In this document: piece by piece, positions 49,901 through 59,210 of the stretch
Position numbering within the stretch: position 1 is the stretch's first letter
Layout: each line of letters starts with the position of its first letter
Assembly (NCBI GenBank): GCA_025612375.1
Contig: JAAXKN010000016.1
Location: 1 to 64,000, forward strand
Reading direction: 5' to 3'
Length of the DNA stretch: 64,000 nt
Source: Ignavibacteria bacterium
GTDB lineage: Bacteria; Bacteroidota; Ignavibacteria; Ignavibacteriales; SURF-24
Notes under the pieces: model-generated
What the model saw: the letters and a program-made list of their open reading frames with translations, nothing else
The model's database searches: none
What the model was told of the DNA's origin: nothing
Made by a program: the position numbers and the translations under genes

Positions 49901-51439
49901 ATCAAAAGCTTTTTCAACCCACATGCCGAAGCGTCCCATTGCGGTATCTTTTGTAAGACGCTGCAGCCGGGTAAAGCGGGAGGCAAGCATAGGAGTAATA
50001 GTAAAGGAAACAAAAAGGCTTAAGAGTGTGGATACGACCACAACAAGTGCAAACTGCCGCACAATGTCGCCAATGAGTCCCTGAATAAGTGCAAGGGGAA
50101 GGAACACCACAACGTCCACAAGCGTAATTGAGAGGGCGGCAAAACCTATTTCATTTCTTCCTTCGAGTGCTGCCTGGCGCTGCGGTTTCCCGAGCTCCAT
50201 ATGGCGGTAGATATTTTCAAGTACCACAATTGAGTCATCAACGAGTATGCCGATTACGAGTGAAAGCGCCAGGAGCGTCATAAGGTTAAGGGAGAAACCG
50301 AAGGCGTACATTCCTATAAAAGTAGAAACAAGTGACGCCGGTATGGCAACCATTACGATAAGGGAGTTCCTGAGGTTGTGGAGGAATATAAGCATTACAA
50401 TTGCCACAAGCACAACGGCAATCATAAGGTCCTTATTTACGGCGTGTGCCGCTTCGAGAGTAAAGCCAGAAAGGTCCTGCGCCACGTCGAACTTCAGTTT
50501 CATGCCAGCGTTTGCGGCTTCAATTTTTTTAAGCTCCTGATTAACAAGGCGGCTTACTTCAACTGCATTGGCGTCGGTCTGTTTCTGCACCAGCACGCCA
50601 AGGGCGCTTTTGCCATTGAGCCTGGCGTAGCTCTCGGCTTCTTTTGTACCGTCTTCGACCTCGGCCACGTCCTGAAGCTTTATGTTACCTCCGGCCTCAG
50701 AGCGGCTGACAATAAGGTTTTTAAGTTCTTCAAGAGAGGAGAATTTGCCTGATACCCTTACGATGTACTGCCCGTCGGCATCCTTGATCTTACCTACAGG
50801 GAAATCCATATTAGAGCTTTTTATTGCCTGAAGGATCTGCAGGACGGGTATGTTGTATGAGTTCAGCTTTTCGAGGTCGAGGTTTACTCTGATTTCTCTT
50901 TCCTCGCCCCCGGCAAAAGTTACCTGTCCCACTCCTGCGAGTTTGGATATCTGGGGTTTAACCTTGTCCTTCATGAACTGGTAGAATTCATTCGGTTCCA
51001 TATCAGCCGTAACGCCCATTCTTAGTATCGGGAGCTCTGTAAGTGAGAACTTCGAGACTACAGGGGTTTTAGCGCTGTAGGGCAGCTGGTTAACAATTTC
51101 GCCGACCTTACGCTGCACGTTCTGCAGGGCGATGTTGACGTCTGCCGACTGGGTGAATTCAATAAATACGAAAGACACGCCCTCAAAAGAGCTGCTTTGA
51201 ATGGTTTTAATTTTATCCACGCTTGAAACCGCGTCTTCCACGACTTTAGTAATTGAAGTTTCAACTTCATTCGGGGAGCCTCCGGGATACGTAGTCATTA
51301 CGGTAACATAGGGAGGAGTAACGTCGGGGATCAGCTCGTAGCGGAGCTGATTGTAGCTGAAATAACCCAGTACAGCCAGCACAGTAAAAATTACTATTAC
51401 AAGCGGAGGTCTTTTTATAGATAATTCTGTAATCGTCAT
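46901..51439 (-). CDS. RND efflux pump fused to a TolC-like outer-membrane factor
   Basis: A single 1512-residue frame. Residues 1 to about 1040 are a complete HAE/AcrB-type RND permease: N-terminal IKRPPLVIVIFTVLAVLG, the proton-relay helix 4 (MTLLALSLVIGILVDDSIVVLEN) and a second helix block (GLVGKNAILLVDRTNQMR). After a Lys/Glu linker comes a signal-like helix (GFSIFVLILIALSSSSYAQ, about 1062-1080), then a full TolC-type domain with two OEP repeats (about 1085-1512). The frame is continuous with no stop. The adaptor gene lies 53 bases upstream, so an entire tripartite pump is encoded by two genes. Confidence 0.92.
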   Translation of the reverse strand: MTITELSIKRPPLVIVIFTVLAVLGYFSYNQLRYELIPDVTPPYVTVMTTYPGGSPNEVETSITKVVEDAVSSVDKIKTIQSSSFEGVSFVFIEFTQSADVNIALQNVQRKVGEIVNQLPYSAKTPVVSKFSLTELPILRMGVTADMEPNEFYQFMKDKVKPQISKLAGVGQVTFAGGEEREIRVNLDLEKLNSYNIPVLQILQAIKSSNMDFPVGKIKDADGQYIVRVSGKFSSLEELKNLIVSRSEAGGNIKLQDVAEVEDGTKEAESYARLNGKSALGVLVQKQTDANAVEVSRLVNQELKKIEAANAGMKLKFDVAQDLSGFTLEAAHAVNKDLMIAVVLVAIVMLIFLHNLRNSLIVMVAIPASLVSTFIGMYAFGFSLNLMTLLALSLVIGILVDDSIVVLENIYRHMELGKPQRQAALEGRNEIGFAALSITLVDVVVFLPLALIQGLIGDIVRQFALVVVVSTLLSLFVSFTITPMLASRFTRLQRLTKDTAMGRFGMWVEKAFDKLTEKYTQALKLGLKNSWKVIALAGFLLVFSIALVPAGFIGSEFMPPSDRGELSVIMELPERINLEETNQITLQAERMISKMPEVSKVFANAGASSEGFIGYTSNSVAELNVSLVPKTQRTKSDIQVSREIKEKLLQIPSVKPRVSPIGMFGSSDMAPIALLISGPDFNEVENVGKMLKEAVRKIPGTADVRISSGEGKPETRVEINREKMAALGIGLDQVAATLRVAFTGDDESKYRQGNDEYDIRIVFDQFDRNNTSDLGKITFMNTRGEKIELSQFANIYQTIGPTQLSRKNRTAAISLLSQAVGRPSGDIAEDIKKELAKLKIPSNIEVTFEGDVQMQEESFGSLFIALMVGILFVYLIMVALYNSFVYPFIVLFSIPVAIVGALLAMGLFIKSLNIFSILGIIMLVGLVGKNAILLVDRTNQMRAEGMPMRDALIDAGQTRLRPILMTTFSMVFGMLPIAISMGASSELKSGLATALIGGLISSLLLTLILVPVIYIKVENLKTKVMNFIQRFKEKGQKEEKTPEEKYSQPVEEEEPENFSFRKMLKGFSIFVLILIALSSSSYAQSVRRLSLKDAVAIALEQNRDLKVAYYDKEKNEQRVKEAYGNAMPTITGSGQYTRNLQLPVFYMPSFSFDPQVGLTMGPSQPMEIGLKNNFSGTISAEWPLYQGAIYAGIRAARIIDEISSENITNTRALTITEVKKAYYNILIVKEQFNLLEQSIKRGRQALKDVKLLYQQGLAGELDTLRAFVAVENLKPMLIKTENGISIAKSYLGNLLGLSAGETVEPLDSLTAGELLRQYDFSGASTEEALNKRPELSLLDLQIKANDELINAEIAGHMPTLAAFGQLQAVLQADNYKFNQRWPASAVIGLNLSIPIFSGFKTEAKIEQARIEKKKLETQFDNLKDLIVTDVKVNTSSVEEAHKRIEAQTQTVKSAERSYELTRSRWLKGVSRQTELFDAELALTQAKTNYLQAVYDYLVAGAELEKSLGRAGR

Positions 51440-51492
51440 TTTATAGTTCCTTATCTTAGTATGCTTAGAGGCATATGCCTAAAGCCGGCTGA

Positions 51493-52554
51493 TTAATTTA
51501 TAGTTACCCGGGCGTTATCGCTCAGGTTATTCTGCCCGCTTACGACGACATTTTCGCCATGCCTGAGTCCGCCAAGGACCTCGACTCTTCTGTTAGTTTC
51601 TTTGCCTGCAATAATATCCCTCAGTCTTGCCACGCCGTTTTCGACGACAAAAATTTTAGGATTCTTTATGCTGGTTACGATAGCGCCTCTTTGAATTGTA
51701 AGAGACTGTCTGTTTGTAATGCTTGTAAATCGGACCTGCGCGAACATACCCGCCTTGAGGGGAGTTCGTGAGTTATTAGGAAGAACGATTTCAACCGGAT
51801 AGGTATGCGCGTTATCGGATTTGGAGCTGATAGTTTCAATTTTCCCCTTTAATTCCGTGCCCGGGTAAACGTCGGTAGTAAGGATGGCTGTCTCTCCGGT
51901 CTTAAGCCTGAAGACGTCGCGTTCAGGCACGTTAACCCTGACTTTGAGTTTTGATATATCTATAATATTGGCAACCGGTGTGCCGGGGCCGACCATGGTG
52001 CCGGGGTTGATGAATTTATCTGCAATGATGCCGGAGATAGGAGCCTTGATTTTTGTGTCGTTAAGCGTCCTTTGGGCAGCAATAAACTGTGCCTCGGCGG
52101 CAGAGGCTGCGAGGCGGGCGTTTTCAAGGTCGGAATCCGATATGTTTTTTTCCTTAAAGAGAGCTTCCATTCTCTGGAGGTCCTTTTTAGCCTTTTCGAA
52201 GTTGACCTTAGCTGTCGTATAGGCGGCTTTTTTAAGTTCATCATCGACCTGAGCCAGGGGGGTCCCTTCGCGCACGTAGTCGTCCGTCTTAAAGAAGACC
52301 TTTAATGTTCTTCCCTGGGTTTCGGAGACGACCATTACGTCGTTATTTGACTGAATGGTGCCGATAATTGAGAGCTCGTCGGAAACAGTTTCTTCCTGAG
52401 CGGGTTCGACGGACACGGTAATTTTATCGGTGGTTACAGATTTTTCCACCTGTGATTCTCTTGAAGCCTTATTCATGAAGAGTATAGCGATAATAACTGC
52501 AACGATAGCTGTCAGGCTTAAGGTTACTTTCATCTTTTTCATATAGCGCCCCAT
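51493..52554 (-). CDS. RND periplasmic adaptor (membrane fusion protein)
   Basis: A 353-residue adaptor: N-terminal membrane helix (about 10-27), barrel-sandwich halves (VVSETQGRTLKVFFKTDDYVREG near 75, IKAPISGIIADKFINPG near 150), a helical hairpin between them, and beta-barrel/MP domains. It belongs upstream of the RND-TolC fusion in the same operon. ATGs at codons 1, 5 and 8 are all possible; codon 5 (MKKMKVTLSL) gives the tightest signal anchor. Confidence 0.92.
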   Translation of the reverse strand: MGRYMKKMKVTLSLTAIVAVIIAILFMNKASRESQVEKSVTTDKITVSVEPAQEETVSDELSIIGTIQSNNDVMVVSETQGRTLKVFFKTDDYVREGTPLAQVDDELKKAAYTTAKVNFEKAKKDLQRMEALFKEKNISDSDLENARLAASAAEAQFIAAQRTLNDTKIKAPISGIIADKFINPGTMVGPGTPVANIIDISKLKVRVNVPERDVFRLKTGETAILTTDVYPGTELKGKIETISSKSDNAHTYPVEIVLPNNSRTPLKAGMFAQVRFTSITNRQSLTIQRGAIVTSIKNPKIFVVENGVARLRDIIAGKETNRRVEVLGGLRHGENVVVSGQNNLSDNARVTIN

Positions 52555-53106
52555 AATTTAATGTGCAGGAATAAAGTGACAGGTAAAATTTAAGATTTGC
52601 TGAAAGACAGAAAAAGAGCAATTGGACCGAGGCGCCGTATAAGCGGACTGAAGCGCAGATTTAGGGGGATGAAATGAAGTAAAGGCGGAGGTGTTTTAGG
52701 AGATGAGTATGGAAGTGGGAAAAGTTATTGAAGTTAGATGATAGAGATTTGTCAGGGCCGCAGGCAATCTCATTCAGTTGTCAGGCATTTCAGTCTTATA
52801 AGGCTACGATAGAATATCTGGTGAGTTAATTCGGACAAAAGTGCTCATTTCAGGCGTATTTAAGGTTTTTATTGAACATTCCATCTTGTCAAAGATCCTT
52901 TTGGTAAAATGATATGCCAACCAAAGCAAAAAAAATGAAAAATTTTCAAAAAAATTTCCGAAAACGCTCTTTGTCACCATATATAATATATAAGAAAAAA
53001 GTTAATAGGACCATAAATACCATAGAGGCATGGGCCTTATATATGCCGGTGTATTTAATTAATTTTTTCTAGTTTAAGACTAAAATATTTCTTAGTTGAG
53101 CATCTT
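52555..53106. other. 552-base intergenic region, no gene seen
   Basis: It carries the upstream region of two divergent genes. At 52927-53021 an A/T block (CAAAAAAAATGAAAAATTTTC), CCGAAAACGCTC (52958), CATATATAATATATAAG and AAATACC repeat the order seen before the RlpA-like gene. TATAAT within that stretch may be the promoter of the FG-GAP gene. Nothing recognisable lies in 52600-52900. Confidence 0.5.
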
Positions 53107-54672
53107 ATGAAAAAATCTACCGTTTTATTCTTCGCTATTCTTTTTCAGTTAATTGCTTCAGATGTCTTCCCTCAGGACAGTCTTTATTATGTCACATCAT
53201 TCCACGGCTCTTCATTTGCAGATGCATTAGCCAGGACTTCAGGTCTTGGAGACATAAATGGAGATAGTCTGGATGATTTTATTGTTACTTACCGCAGTCA
53301 TACTGAACTCTATTATGGATCTGAAAATCTGAAGGAATTAAAGCCTGCACATATTTTCAAATGCTGGAGCAGTATGAATGTTGGAGATGTAAATGGTGAC
53401 GGATATGCTGACCTGATGACAGCTGAGCATGATACTGCAGATCCTAATTATCCATATACATCAGACATTTTTAGGATCTATTTCGGAGGTAAAGATCTTG
53501 ATACAGTCCCAAAATTTTTCTTCAAGTTTCCTTATTACTTTAATATGCTCTTCACCTTGGGTGAGAACATAGGGGATATAAATGGCGACGGTTATGGAGA
53601 CTTTATGATCGCATCCCCTTACAACTGGAATAATGGTGAAGGATTCATATATGCCTTTTCAGGAGGCAGAACCTTATCAAGTACTCCTATTCTTAAGTTT
53701 GCGTGCCCAGAGGATTCATTAGCCCCTCATTCATTTGGGAGACAGATGACCGGTATTGGGGATTATAATAATGATGGATTCGATGACTTTCTTGTAAGTA
53801 TGCCGGATAACGAAAGAGAAAGAGTGTATCTTTATTATGGCGGAAATCCGTTAAATGATAAACCAGCCCAAATACTCACTGACCCTATTTATAAGACTGG
53901 TTCGTACTTCGGAATGGACATTAGAAATGCGGGTGATCTGAATAAAGACGGTCAGAATGAATTTATTATTGTTGGCGGTCCAAATGTATATATATATCTT
54001 GCGAAAGACAGCATTGTGACTATAGATGGTAGTAATTTCCACTCTTTAGGTTTGGGTACAGGAGGTGATATTAATGGTGATGGGTATGATGACTTCTTAA
54101 TAGGAGACGCAAATTACCTAAATAACCAAGAAGTAATGGTCGGGAAGATTCATGGTTACTTTGGCAGCAGTACAATTGATACTACAGATGATTTCGGAAT
54201 GATTGGAAACGATAAATGGTTCCGCTACTCTGAATACAGTTCAATTATTGGAGATATAAACGGAGACGGATATGACGAAGTATTTGTTCATGAGCCTAAT
54301 TGGCCTGACTATAATGATCGTAATTCGAAGGGGAAAGCAACTTTGTATTCCTATAAGAAGCTCACAGACGCAGTAGAAGAAAAAAATGTAAGTCCTGAGG
54401 ATTTCAACCTCCTTCAGAACTATCCCAATCCTTTCAACCCTTCTACTGCAATTAGCTATAATATGCCTTATTCCGGCCATGTGGAGCTTAAAGTCTACGA
54501 TATGCTGGGAAAAGAGGTAATGCATGTTTTCAGCGGTGAAAAGCCTGCGGGAATTCATAAAACAAATATCAATGCCGCCAGTCTTCCAAGCGGAATATAC
54601 GTCTGCAGAATTCACGTCATTTCAGAAAACAATTCCTTTGAGAAATCAATCAAAATGACCCTCCTTAAATGA
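53107..54672 (+). CDS. FG-GAP repeat surface protein with T9SS sorting domain
   Basis: A 521-residue secreted protein. Signal peptide (about 1-22), then an integrin-alpha-like beta-propeller with at least six FG-GAP units, each with a DxNxDGxxD calcium loop (GDINGDSLDDF, GDVNGDGYADL, GDINGDGYGDF, GDYNNDGFDDF, GDINGDGYDDF, GDINGDGYDEV). The C-terminal type A sorting domain (LLQNYPNPFNPSTAISY, ending KSIKMTLLK) predicts T9SS export and surface anchoring. A role in adhesion or surface binding is likely; the ligand is unknown. Loop spacing suggests calcium-dependent folding. Monocistronic, with a strong terminator. Confidence 0.92.
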   Translation: MKKSTVLFFAILFQLIASDVFPQDSLYYVTSFHGSSFADALARTSGLGDINGDSLDDFIVTYRSHTELYYGSENLKELKPAHIFKCWSSMNVGDVNGDGYADLMTAEHDTADPNYPYTSDIFRIYFGGKDLDTVPKFFFKFPYYFNMLFTLGENIGDINGDGYGDFMIASPYNWNNGEGFIYAFSGGRTLSSTPILKFACPEDSLAPHSFGRQMTGIGDYNNDGFDDFLVSMPDNERERVYLYYGGNPLNDKPAQILTDPIYKTGSYFGMDIRNAGDLNKDGQNEFIIVGGPNVYIYLAKDSIVTIDGSNFHSLGLGTGGDINGDGYDDFLIGDANYLNNQEVMVGKIHGYFGSSTIDTTDDFGMIGNDKWFRYSEYSSIIGDINGDGYDEVFVHEPNWPDYNDRNSKGKATLYSYKKLTDAVEEKNVSPEDFNLLQNYPNPFNPSTAISYNMPYSGHVELKVYDMLGKEVMHVFSGEKPAGIHKTNINAASLPSGIYVCRIHVISENNSFEKSIKMTLLK

Positions 54673-54694
54673 GAATACATGTAATTGATTTTCT

Positions 54695-54730
54695 AAAGAA
54701 CCGGGTATTACCAATTATCCCGGTTCTTTT
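54695..54730 (+). terminator. Terminator of the FG-GAP gene
   Basis: AAAGAACCGGG and CCCGGTTCTTT arms with a 13-base interior, followed by a T-run, 23 bases after the stop. Confidence 0.85.
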
Positions 54731-54995
54731 ACTTTTAAGCAGTCTGCTGCACTCCGAGGATGGCAGCGTCACACTCAGAAACCAAACCGGAACCCAAAGC
54801 CAAACTACTTTGGAAGTAAGACTAAGGAAGCTTTGAGAAATTGGCAATAGAGAACAAAACTATTCTGTACTAAGCGGGTTGGCCATGTTACTTAAAGCAA
54901 TTCATGGGCTCCCGATGTATTGGGAATATCTTCCTTCTATATGCCAGTCAGGAAATGGGGCTCCGGTCTCACTGGAAAAATTGTAAAAGTTTTCT
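54731..54995. other. Gene-free gap before the LuxR regulator
   Basis: I see no convincing gene. Short frames on both strands (for example 54665-54847 minus) have no start signal and no recognised domain. Confidence 0.4.
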
Positions 54996-55634
54996 CTATA
55001 TTAATCCTTTTCTTAATGCTTTGGCTACGGCTTCGGACTGGGAGTGCACGTGAAGCTTTCTGTATATGTTCCTTATGTGATGACGCACTGTATCAAGGCT
55101 GATAAAAAGCGACTGCGCTATGTCCAGATAGCTGCTCCCTTCGGCTAGTCCCGTTAAAACCTCTTTTTCCCTTTGCGTCAGGTCGAACTGGGAGTCGGGG
55201 AAAAGGGGATTGGTGTGCTGCTGGAACACCGTTACAACTTTTCTCGCAATGTGCGAGCTCATGGGAGATCCCCCTTCGTACGCATCTTTTATAGCCTCGA
55301 GAAGCCTTAATGGAGGCGTCCTTTTGACCAGATATCCGCAGGCGCCCGCGCAGAGGGCTTCAAATATCACCTGGCTTTCTTCGTAAACCGTTAAAATGAG
55401 GATATTCAGGTCGGGGCATATCTTTTTTGCCTTTATGACGCCTTCAATTCCAGACATGCCCGGAAGCCCGATATCCATGAGTACCACGTCGACGCTTGAG
55501 CATTCGAGGTTGTTCAGGAAATTTTCGCAGTCGCCGTAGCTGGCGATGCATGAGAAACCTTCGGTACCGTTAATGAGAGCCGAGAGTCCTTCGCGTATCG
55601 TTTTGTTGTCTTCAACTATAATTACTGATATCAT
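54996..55634 (-). CDS. NarL/LuxR-family response regulator
   Basis: A 212-residue regulator with an N-terminal receiver (D54 in VVLMDIGLPGMSG, pocket VEDN) and a C-terminal LuxR-type helix-turn-helix (LTQREKEVLTGLAEGSSYLDIAQSLFISLDTVRHHIRNIYRKL). It lies 83 bases downstream of the propeller kinase on the same strand and is its likely partner. Confidence 0.94.
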   Translation of the reverse strand: MISVIIVEDNKTIREGLSALINGTEGFSCIASYGDCENFLNNLECSSVDVVLMDIGLPGMSGIEGVIKAKKICPDLNILILTVYEESQVIFEALCAGACGYLVKRTPPLRLLEAIKDAYEGGSPMSSHIARKVVTVFQQHTNPLFPDSQFDLTQREKEVLTGLAEGSSYLDIAQSLFISLDTVRHHIRNIYRKLHVHSQSEAVAKALRKGLI

Positions 55635-55717
55635 AAAATTACCCGTATCGGTTAAATTGTTAAATTCCTTTCATGGCCCGGTTAAAATTGTAAAGGATCT
55701 TTAAGTATTAAGACGCT

Positions 55718-58700
55718 TTACTGTTCTTTATGTTTCAAAAATATTGTTTTGGAACGTGGAATTTTACCGGAAAACTTAATCCTCGTCCCCTCATCCGGGG
55801 CAGATTTTACAACAAGGCTGCCGCCGATGGTTTTTGCCCTGCGGCGTATGTTGTTAAGTCCGTTACCCGGAGTACTTTGTTTTATGTTGAAACCTTTTCC
55901 GTCATCAACTAACTCCATTTCAAGCCTCCGGCCCTCAATGGAAGTGTTTAATTCAATTTTTCGGCAGCAGCTGTGTTTAAGGCTGTTATTAATTGCTTCT
56001 TTAAAGATAAGGAATAAGTTCTGCCTGTACTCCATAGGAAGTTTTACATTGCTGAGTGCCTCAAGGTTATGTATCTTAAAGGAAACTCCAAGCGAGGAAA
56101 ATATTTCCGAATATGAATCCTTGAGCCTCAGTATCAGGTCGTAGAGCGTATCGCGTTTCGGGTTTACCACCCATACTATATCGCTCATGTTGTCTATGAG
56201 CTGGCCTGAAGTCTCACTTATATTAAGAAGTTTCTGTTTTAATTCATCGCTGTTATTTTTATTAAGCTGGGCAGCGAGGACCTGGCTTTGGATTGAAATT
56301 TCCGTAAGACCCGAGCCTATGTTGTCGTGCAGGTCGGCTGCAAGTTTTGTTTTAAGTCTTTCTATGGCCAGCAGGTTGCTGATTCTGTTTGCGATAAAGT
56401 ATGTAAGTGTGCCGCCGATGAGCACCACGGCAAGGAAAATGAACCACCAGGTGCGGTAGAAAGGGGGCAGGATGGTAATTTTTACTTCAGCGCCTTTTTC
56501 ATTCCACACACCGTCGTTATTAGAACCTCTCACGCGGAAGACATAGTCGCCGGGATCGAGGTTCGTGTAGTTTGCCAGTCTTCTTGAAGCGTCAACGTAA
56601 TGCCAGTCGTCGTCGAAGCCCTCGAGCTTATATGCGTAGCGGTTCTGCTCGGGGTTAGTATAATCGAGCGCGGCAAATTCAAAGGAGAAGAAGTTTTCCT
56701 TATTTGTCAGGATGATCTCGTCGGTTTCGCCGTCGACCACCTTATTGAAAATTCTGAAAGCGCTTATTACAACCGGGGGGACGTGTGTATTAACCTTAAT
56801 GCTGTCGGGGTAGAACAAATTAAAACCGTTTATGCCGCCGAAGAACATTTCGCCCGAGCTAGATTTATAGTAAGCCCCGCCGCTGAACTCCATGCTCTGG
56901 AGCCCGTCGTGGAGGTCGTAATTTATGAAAGCCGAAGCTGAAGGAGTAAACCTTAAAAGCCCGTTATCGGAGCTGATCCAGAGGTTGTGGTCGTTATCCT
57001 CGAGGATTCCGTAGACCACGCCGCTTAAGGATCCGTCCTGCATATATTTATAGAACTTGCCCGTATGGGGGTCGAAGCGGTTGAGGCCTCCGCCGTAAGT
57101 GCCGAGCCAGAGGGTGCCCTGGTAATCCTCATAGATAGAAATGACCCTGTTATCGCTGAGGCTGTTGGGGTTATTCCCGTCGTGCTTATAATTTATAAAG
57201 GTTCCCGTTGCGGGGTCGAATTTACTTAAGCCTCCGCCGAAGGTGCCGATCCAGAGTGTGCCGTCTCTATCTTCGAGGATTTTATATACCCTGTTGTCTG
57301 CCAGGCTCTTCGGGTCGGCGGGGTTATTTTTGTAATGTACAAAAGAAAGCTGCCCTTTATTTCTTATAATCCTGTCCAGTCCGCCGCCGAATGTGCCGGC
57401 CCACAGGCTGCCAGAGCGGTCTTCCAGGATAGATATGACCTGGTTTTCACTAAGACTTGCAGAATCGTTGGGGTTATGCTTATAGACAGTAAACTTTCCT
57501 GTTTTACGGTTGAAAAAGTTAAGTCCAGCGTTATAAGTCCCGATCCAGAGGTTGTCATTTTTATCGGTATAGACTGCTCTGACGTGATTGCTGCTTATGG
57601 AATTCGGGTTGGAAGGGTTATTTTTGAAGCTTTTGAATTTATGTGTCTTGCGGTCGAATTCATTAAGTCCGCCCCTGTAGGTTCCGATCCAGATTTTTCC
57701 TTCCCTGTCTTCGGAGAATGCCCATATGACGTTATCGCTTAAGCTTGTGGGGTCGCCGGGAATGTTTTTGTAGTGTGTGAATTTATTCCTGCTGCGGTCG
57801 TACCTGTTAATTCCTTTTCCCAGGTGAGTTCCGATCCATATAATACCCGACTGGTCCTCGCAGAGTGAAATGACGTCATTATCTGAGAGGCTGCCGGGGT
57901 TCAGCGGGTCGTTTTTGAATACGGAAAATCTGTCCGTTTCGGGGTTGAGCCTGTTGAGTCCACCGCCGAAAGTAGCAATCCATAAAGATCCCCGGCGGTC
58001 CTGTATAACCTTCATGATCCAGTTACTGCTGAGGGAGGATTTATTGCCGGGGTTATTTTTATAAACAAAGAATTTTACTTTGGAGGGGGCATCTGTTTTA
58101 AGGAGGTTAAAAGGCATTTTGCAGAGTCCGCCTCCGAAGGTTCCGATCCAAAGGCTTCCGTCGCGGTCCTGGAAGAGGGAAGTCACGCGGTTATCGCCCA
58201 GGCTGCCCGGGAGCATGGGGATATTCTGGAAGCGGGTGACAGAAAGTTTAATTTCAGAGGAGCGGCCGTTTACAGTTCTTTCTATTCTGTCAAGTCCGCC
58301 GCCGAAGGTTCCGGCCCAGAGTGTGCCCGATTTATCCTCGATCAGGGTGACAATCCTGTTGCTGCTGATGGAGTTATAGTTCTTTGGGTCATGCGTAAAA
58401 TGCGTTATTTTCCCGGTCTGGGGGTCAAAGCTGAAGAGTCCCTGGCCCCAAGTTCCGATCCAGAGTCTTCCCTTCTTATCGCCCGAGATTGAAGTGATAG
58501 TTCTGTCGTTAAATCTGGAGAAAGTAAGGGGGTATTCAGGGATGGCGGTAATTACGGGGCTTGTGTAGCCGGAGTCACTTCCGAACTGGTATTTGGTAAA
58601 GCGCTCTTTTTTCCTGTCGTATTTATTCAGGTTTCCGAGTAGTGTGCCGGCCCAGAGGTTGCCGGAATTATCCTCATAGACCGCAAAGACGCTGTTATCT

Positions 58701-58984
58701 GAAAGGGAGCCTGTCTGCTGGGGAATATTCCTGAATATCTTAAAGGAATAGCCGTCGTAGCGGTCGAGTCCGTCGGCCGTAGCGATCCACATAAAGCCCT
58801 TATAGTCCTGAATAATTGAATTAATGGAGCTTTGGGAGAGTCCCTGTTCAATTGAAATATGTTCAAAAGAGGGGATATTATTCTGGGCATAGAGCAGCCG
58901 GCTGCCAAAGGACAGCAGCAAAAGAAAAAGGCAAACAGCTTGTGAAAAGAGGATTTTTTTAACGTTTTGGATTTCCGGGCGCAT
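55718..58984 (-). CDS. Two-component propeller histidine kinase (Reg_prop/Y_Y_Y, HisKA_3)
   Basis: A 1088-residue membrane sensor. Signal peptide or anchor at the N-terminus, then about 12 Reg_prop blades (SLWIGTFGGGL, LWAGTFGGGLDR and similar, each with a DRxGxLWIGT turn) forming two propellers, a Y_Y_Y immunoglobulin-like domain (about 730-820), one membrane helix (about 830-850), and a HisKA_3 domain with H886 in AADLHDNIGSGLTEI, ending in a HATPase. It resembles the sensor half of Bacteroides HTCS proteins but uses a separate LuxR regulator instead of a fused one. The ligand is probably a polysaccharide fragment or other extracytoplasmic molecule. Confidence 0.93.
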   Translation of the reverse strand: MRPEIQNVKKILFSQAVCLFLLLLSFGSRLLYAQNNIPSFEHISIEQGLSQSSINSIIQDYKGFMWIATADGLDRYDGYSFKIFRNIPQQTGSLSDNSVFAVYEDNSGNLWAGTLLGNLNKYDRKKERFTKYQFGSDSGYTSPVITAIPEYPLTFSRFNDRTITSISGDKKGRLWIGTWGQGLFSFDPQTGKITHFTHDPKNYNSISSNRIVTLIEDKSGTLWAGTFGGGLDRIERTVNGRSSEIKLSVTRFQNIPMLPGSLGDNRVTSLFQDRDGSLWIGTFGGGLCKMPFNLLKTDAPSKVKFFVYKNNPGNKSSLSSNWIMKVIQDRRGSLWIATFGGGLNRLNPETDRFSVFKNDPLNPGSLSDNDVISLCEDQSGIIWIGTHLGKGINRYDRSRNKFTHYKNIPGDPTSLSDNVIWAFSEDREGKIWIGTYRGGLNEFDRKTHKFKSFKNNPSNPNSISSNHVRAVYTDKNDNLWIGTYNAGLNFFNRKTGKFTVYKHNPNDSASLSENQVISILEDRSGSLWAGTFGGGLDRIIRNKGQLSFVHYKNNPADPKSLADNRVYKILEDRDGTLWIGTFGGGLSKFDPATGTFINYKHDGNNPNSLSDNRVISIYEDYQGTLWLGTYGGGLNRFDPHTGKFYKYMQDGSLSGVVYGILEDNDHNLWISSDNGLLRFTPSASAFINYDLHDGLQSMEFSGGAYYKSSSGEMFFGGINGFNLFYPDSIKVNTHVPPVVISAFRIFNKVVDGETDEIILTNKENFFSFEFAALDYTNPEQNRYAYKLEGFDDDWHYVDASRRLANYTNLDPGDYVFRVRGSNNDGVWNEKGAEVKITILPPFYRTWWFIFLAVVLIGGTLTYFIANRISNLLAIERLKTKLAADLHDNIGSGLTEISIQSQVLAAQLNKNNSDELKQKLLNISETSGQLIDNMSDIVWVVNPKRDTLYDLILRLKDSYSEIFSSLGVSFKIHNLEALSNVKLPMEYRQNLFLIFKEAINNSLKHSCCRKIELNTSIEGRRLEMELVDDGKGFNIKQSTPGNGLNNIRRRAKTIGGSLVVKSAPDEGTRIKFSGKIPRSKTIFLKHKEQ

Positions 58985-59210
58985 ATAACTCTTGCCAAAA
59001 ATTAAGAATATATTAACTGCAATATGAATTTAATTATAGAAAAATAAAAGAAACATATTTGCCAAAAAAGACTGCCGCGCCATAAAGGAGAAGATTTTCC
59101 AAAACTGTTATTTGCTTTTTACTTTTATCTGCCGTCCTTATTGTGAAGGTATACATTACGGGATTTATGTCCATAGTTTCCACAGGGTTTCAATAGCTTT
59201 TCCGGTTTAA

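Noticed and set aside
54665-54847. Minus-strand 60-codon frame after the FG-GAP gene
   Set aside because: It overlaps the terminator hairpin, has no start signal and matches nothing I recognise.
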